Shown here one piece after another: positions 62,840-64,000 of a DNA stretch of 64,000 nucleotides. This stretch comes from Hydractinia symbiolongicarpus (taxonomy: Eukaryota > Cnidaria > Hydrozoa > Anthoathecata > Hydractiniidae), in assembly GCF_029227915.1 (NCBI RefSeq), contig NC_079878.1, positions 2,482,001 to 2,546,000 of the forward strand, given 5' to 3'. Numbering within the stretch: position 1 is the stretch's first letter; every line of letters starts with the position of its first letter. Under the pieces are notes generated by a model. That model did not search any database and was not told the DNA's origin. It saw nothing but the letters and a program-made list of their open reading frames with translations. The translations under genes and the position numbers were made by a program.

Positions 62840-62901
62840 GACTTGATCGGAGTAACTTGTTCTATGTTTTGTTCAAATTCTTCAACTGTTGGAGAAGCCA
62901 T
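62773..62901 (-). CDS. Short ORF crossing the array boundary; possible truncated gene
   Basis: A 42-codon frame. Residues 1-20 come from unique DNA (start MASPTVEEFE, then an acidic/glutamine-rich stretch ending VTPIK). Residues 21-42 come from the terminal repeat unit (basic stretch AGKRKPA, then SRKSRIWGV and a TAG stop). The start has A at -3 and G at +4, and three TATAAA motifs lie just upstream. The repeat-derived part is in the same frame as the 39-codon minus-strand ORF found in ordinary units, which also contains LIAGKRKPA. I do not recognise the protein. It may be a gene cut by array growth, the source from which the unit arose, or a chance frame. The amino-terminal part looks protein-like, but the length is too short to be sure. 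Confidence 0.4.
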   Translation of the reverse strand: MASPTVEEFEQNIEQVTPIKSRSLIAGKRKPATSRKSRIWGV

Positions 62902-62905
62902 CGTG

Positions 62906-62943
62906 TTTATATCCACGATTACATCTCTTTATACCACTTTATA
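62906..62943 (-). promoter_or_regulatory. Cluster of three TATAAA motifs firing toward the array
   Basis: On the minus strand, TATAAA occurs at 62943-62938, 62933-62928 and 62911-62906, all within 43 bases of the ATG at 62901. The first two are at sensible distances for a start site close to that ATG. Transcription from here would run leftward through the short junction ORF and into the tandem array. The region is AT-rich, which raises the chance of coincidence. Confidence 0.45.
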
Positions 62944-63018
62944 GATTCTATCGGAAAGCAGTTTTTGTTATCTACCATCTGTCAATCAAACGCTTATAAC
63001 AATAGGATTTTACATATT

Positions 63019-63095
63019 TTACATACCAGAAAGTTGTTTACATAAGAAAAAAGTTAAAACGAAAGTAGCCCTTGCTAAGGATATTTGGTATGTAA
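63019..63095. repeat. Perfect 10-bp inverted repeat with a 57-bp loop
   Basis: TTACATACCA at 63019-63028 is the exact reverse complement of TGGTATGTAA at 63086-63095. The loop is AT-rich at its left end. The pair lies between two genes read in the same direction and could be a paired protein-binding site or a weak hairpin. Confidence 0.55.
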
Positions 63096-63137
63096 GGAAT
63101 GCATTGTTTCTCTATTGTTATTCTGGCTTGATTGACA

Positions 63138-63143
63138 TTTAAT
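63138..63143 (-). terminator. Possible ATTAAA polyadenylation signal
   Basis: On the minus strand ATTAAA begins 22 bases after the stop codon of the gene ending at 63165. It is the second most common eukaryotic poly(A) hexamer. No AATAAA was seen in the spacer on that strand. Support is positional only. Confidence 0.3.
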
Positions 63144-63151
63144 TGACGTCA
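63144..63151. promoter_or_regulatory. CRE-like octamer TGACGTCA
   Basis: This is a perfect match to the palindromic CREB/ATF site, 13 bases beyond the stop codon of the flanking gene. CRE-like sites are known in viral hrs and promoters. A single octamer may be chance, and it is not present in the array units I read. Confidence 0.3.
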
Positions 63152-63164
63152 TTCTTTATCTAAA

Positions 63165-64000
63165 TTAATACCATATGAAATAACCTGTTGTCATAACAAT
63201 CACAAGAGCGATCTTCTCATCTTCGTGTGTAGGAGGAGGAGTATCTTTGTGGTAAGGTGCAGTAATGTGTTTATCTGTAGTATCCACGTGGTGTACGGTA
63301 ATGTGTTTATCAGGATGGATATCAGGATGGATATCAGGATGATCAGGATGATCAGGTGTTACAGGCTTCTTTTTAGTTATCTTATGTGATTCGGTAACAT
63401 TGACCTTTCGATTGATACCAATGGTAAGATCTTCACCCGATATCAAAATCTTGTTGTTGTAACCTACCACCCCTGTCTTAATTCTGAGATTCATGTCACT
63501 AGGTAACATATAAATACCTTGTCCAACCGAATAATCAACCTTACTTGAAGCGTAGTTTAACGCATCCTGATAACGTTTAATGTCCTCCTGAATATCAACC
63601 CTACGGTTAACAATGTCCTCAAGGTTATTCATAAAAACTTTTTGGGCGGTCAGAGCACTTGAATCATTACCGAGGATGGAGGATCGCGCTGAGGCTTGAG
63701 AACTAAGAACAAGATAGGCATAGGCCCTGACACTGCTCGAGATCTTCACAAGGCCCGTTTTTGTAAATCCATCGGATTTTTCCACAATCCACCGCGTCAT
63801 GGAGTCGTTTGTGAAATAACTTAACCCCGGAGTCGGATATTCTTTACGTCTTTTTTGATATGAGCTGAAAAAGTTCTGACCCCTGTATTTCATGGGGTTG
63901 GGATCAACTCCATAATCGCCGCAGATTTTTAAAAACTCCTCATTTGAATAGGGATTGTCGTATCGATTGAAGCTATCCTCAAATGGCAGAGGTGTCTGCA
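63165..64000 (-). CDS. Partial protein with His/Pro/Asp repeat and hydrophobic C-terminus; weak PIF-5-like motifs
   Basis: The frame is open from the TAA at 63165-63167 to the window edge: 277 codons visible with no stop. The ATG at 63893 is internal, because the 35 codons above it read as protein (including NPYSNEEFLKICGDYGVDPN), so the 5' end lies outside the window. Visible order: an N-terminal aromatic/basic region (FFSSYQKRRKEYP, about residues 43-55), LSYFTNDS and DGFTKTG (about 59-82), an Ala/Ser-rich stretch, a likely helix (about 116-153, with NLEDIVNRRVDIQEDIKRY), a GYNNKILISGEDL segment (about 179-191), a PDH/PDIH repeat (215-231), two DKHIT motifs, and a 15-residue hydrophobic end. 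The spacing of the YP...FTN...GFT and GYNN...IS..DL motifs faintly recalls the PIF-5/ODV-E56 envelope proteins of arthropod DNA viruses, which are needed for oral infection. This is a guess from memory of family features. It could be an unrelated membrane protein. No cysteine pattern or catalytic motif is evident. Confidence 0.85.
   Translation of the reverse strand, partial: QTPLPFEDSFNRYDNPYSNEEFLKICGDYGVDPNPMKYRGQNFFSSYQKRRKEYPTPGLSYFTNDSMTRWIVEKSDGFTKTGLVKISSSVRAYAYLVLSSQASARSSILGNDSSALTAQKVFMNNLEDIVNRRVDIQEDIKRYQDALNYASSKVDYSVGQGIYMLPSDMNLRIKTGVVGYNNKILISGEDLTIGINRKVNVTESHKITKKKPVTPDHPDHPDIHPDIHPDKHITVHHVDTTDKHITAPYHKDTPPPTHEDEKIALVIVMTTGYFIWY
63309..63356 (-). repeat. In-frame 12-bp and 9-bp minisatellite in the coding region
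   Basis: 'atcaggatggat' occurs twice (63309-63332), followed by 'atcaggatg' twice (63333-63350) and a partial copy. On the minus strand these encode PDIH and PDH repeats. The lengths are multiples of three, so copy-number change keeps the frame. A second duplication 36 bp apart ('gtaatgtgtttatc' at 63262 and 63298) encodes the repeated DKHIT. Confidence 0.85.

Larger units (their letters stand above)
62902..63164. other. Unique AT-rich intergenic spacer
   Basis: About 263 bp of single-copy, AT-rich DNA separate the array-edge ORF from the larger minus-strand gene. It holds the TATAAA cluster, a 10-bp inverted repeat pair, a TGACGTCA octamer and a possible polyadenylation motif. The plus-strand open frames here (62759-62944 and 62857-63045) start in repeat DNA or overlap these elements and do not look like genes. 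Confidence 0.7.

Noticed and set aside
62857-63045. A 62-codon plus-strand frame in the spacer
   Set aside because: It overlaps the minus-strand junction ORF and promoter-like motifs, has low-complexity composition, and shows no start context.
63165-63893. Taking the ATG at 63893 as the gene start
   Set aside because: The frame stays open for 35 more codons to the window edge and reads like protein, so this Met is most likely internal.

Overview
The window is almost entirely one giant tandem repeat. Positions 1 to 62839 hold head-to-tail copies of a unit of about 203 bp. I estimate about 305 units, from array length divided by unit length after subtracting 23 partial units of 41 bp. The left end of the array lies outside the window. 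The right end is sharp, at 62839/62840. The last 1.16 kb is single-copy: an AT-rich spacer and the 3' part of one protein gene on the minus strand.

Organism: the sequence does not settle this. There are no rRNA, tRNA, transposase or bacterial operon signals. The minus-strand gene has ordinary coding character and no introns in the visible part, and the spacer carries TATAAA hexamers. Each unit has a GC-rich imperfect palindrome of about 24 bp in an AT-rich background. This layout recalls the homologous regions (hrs) of large arthropod DNA viruses such as baculoviruses and nimaviruses. The array would be far larger than ordinary hrs. The flanking protein also shows faint motif-level similarity to the per os infectivity factor PIF-5/ODV-E56 family, which I could not verify. 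The main alternative is satellite DNA of a eukaryotic genome, possibly beside an integrated viral gene.

Layout: the array is a nested set of higher-order duplications. Window positions 1 to about 6050 recur at 18970 to about 24820. Parts recur again at about 24860 to 28139 and 30575 to 33960. Smaller tandem duplications of about 811, 1054, 1217, 1259, 1460, 2634, 3120, 3849 and 3892 bp occur elsewhere. They are whole numbers of units, plus one 41-bp partial unit where such an element lies inside. Unit variants fall into regional families, as expected for growth by unequal exchange or replication slippage with local homogenisation.

Genes: no convincing gene lies inside the array. Open frames of 60 to 100 codons there come from the repeat itself. 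At the right edge a 42-codon minus-strand frame starts in unique DNA behind three TATAAA motifs and a favourable start context, then runs in frame into the last, truncated unit. The array edge therefore appears to lie inside a transcribed gene or its remnant. Next to it, a minus-strand gene (63165 to beyond 64000) encodes a protein with a His/Pro/Asp-rich repeat and a hydrophobic C-terminus.
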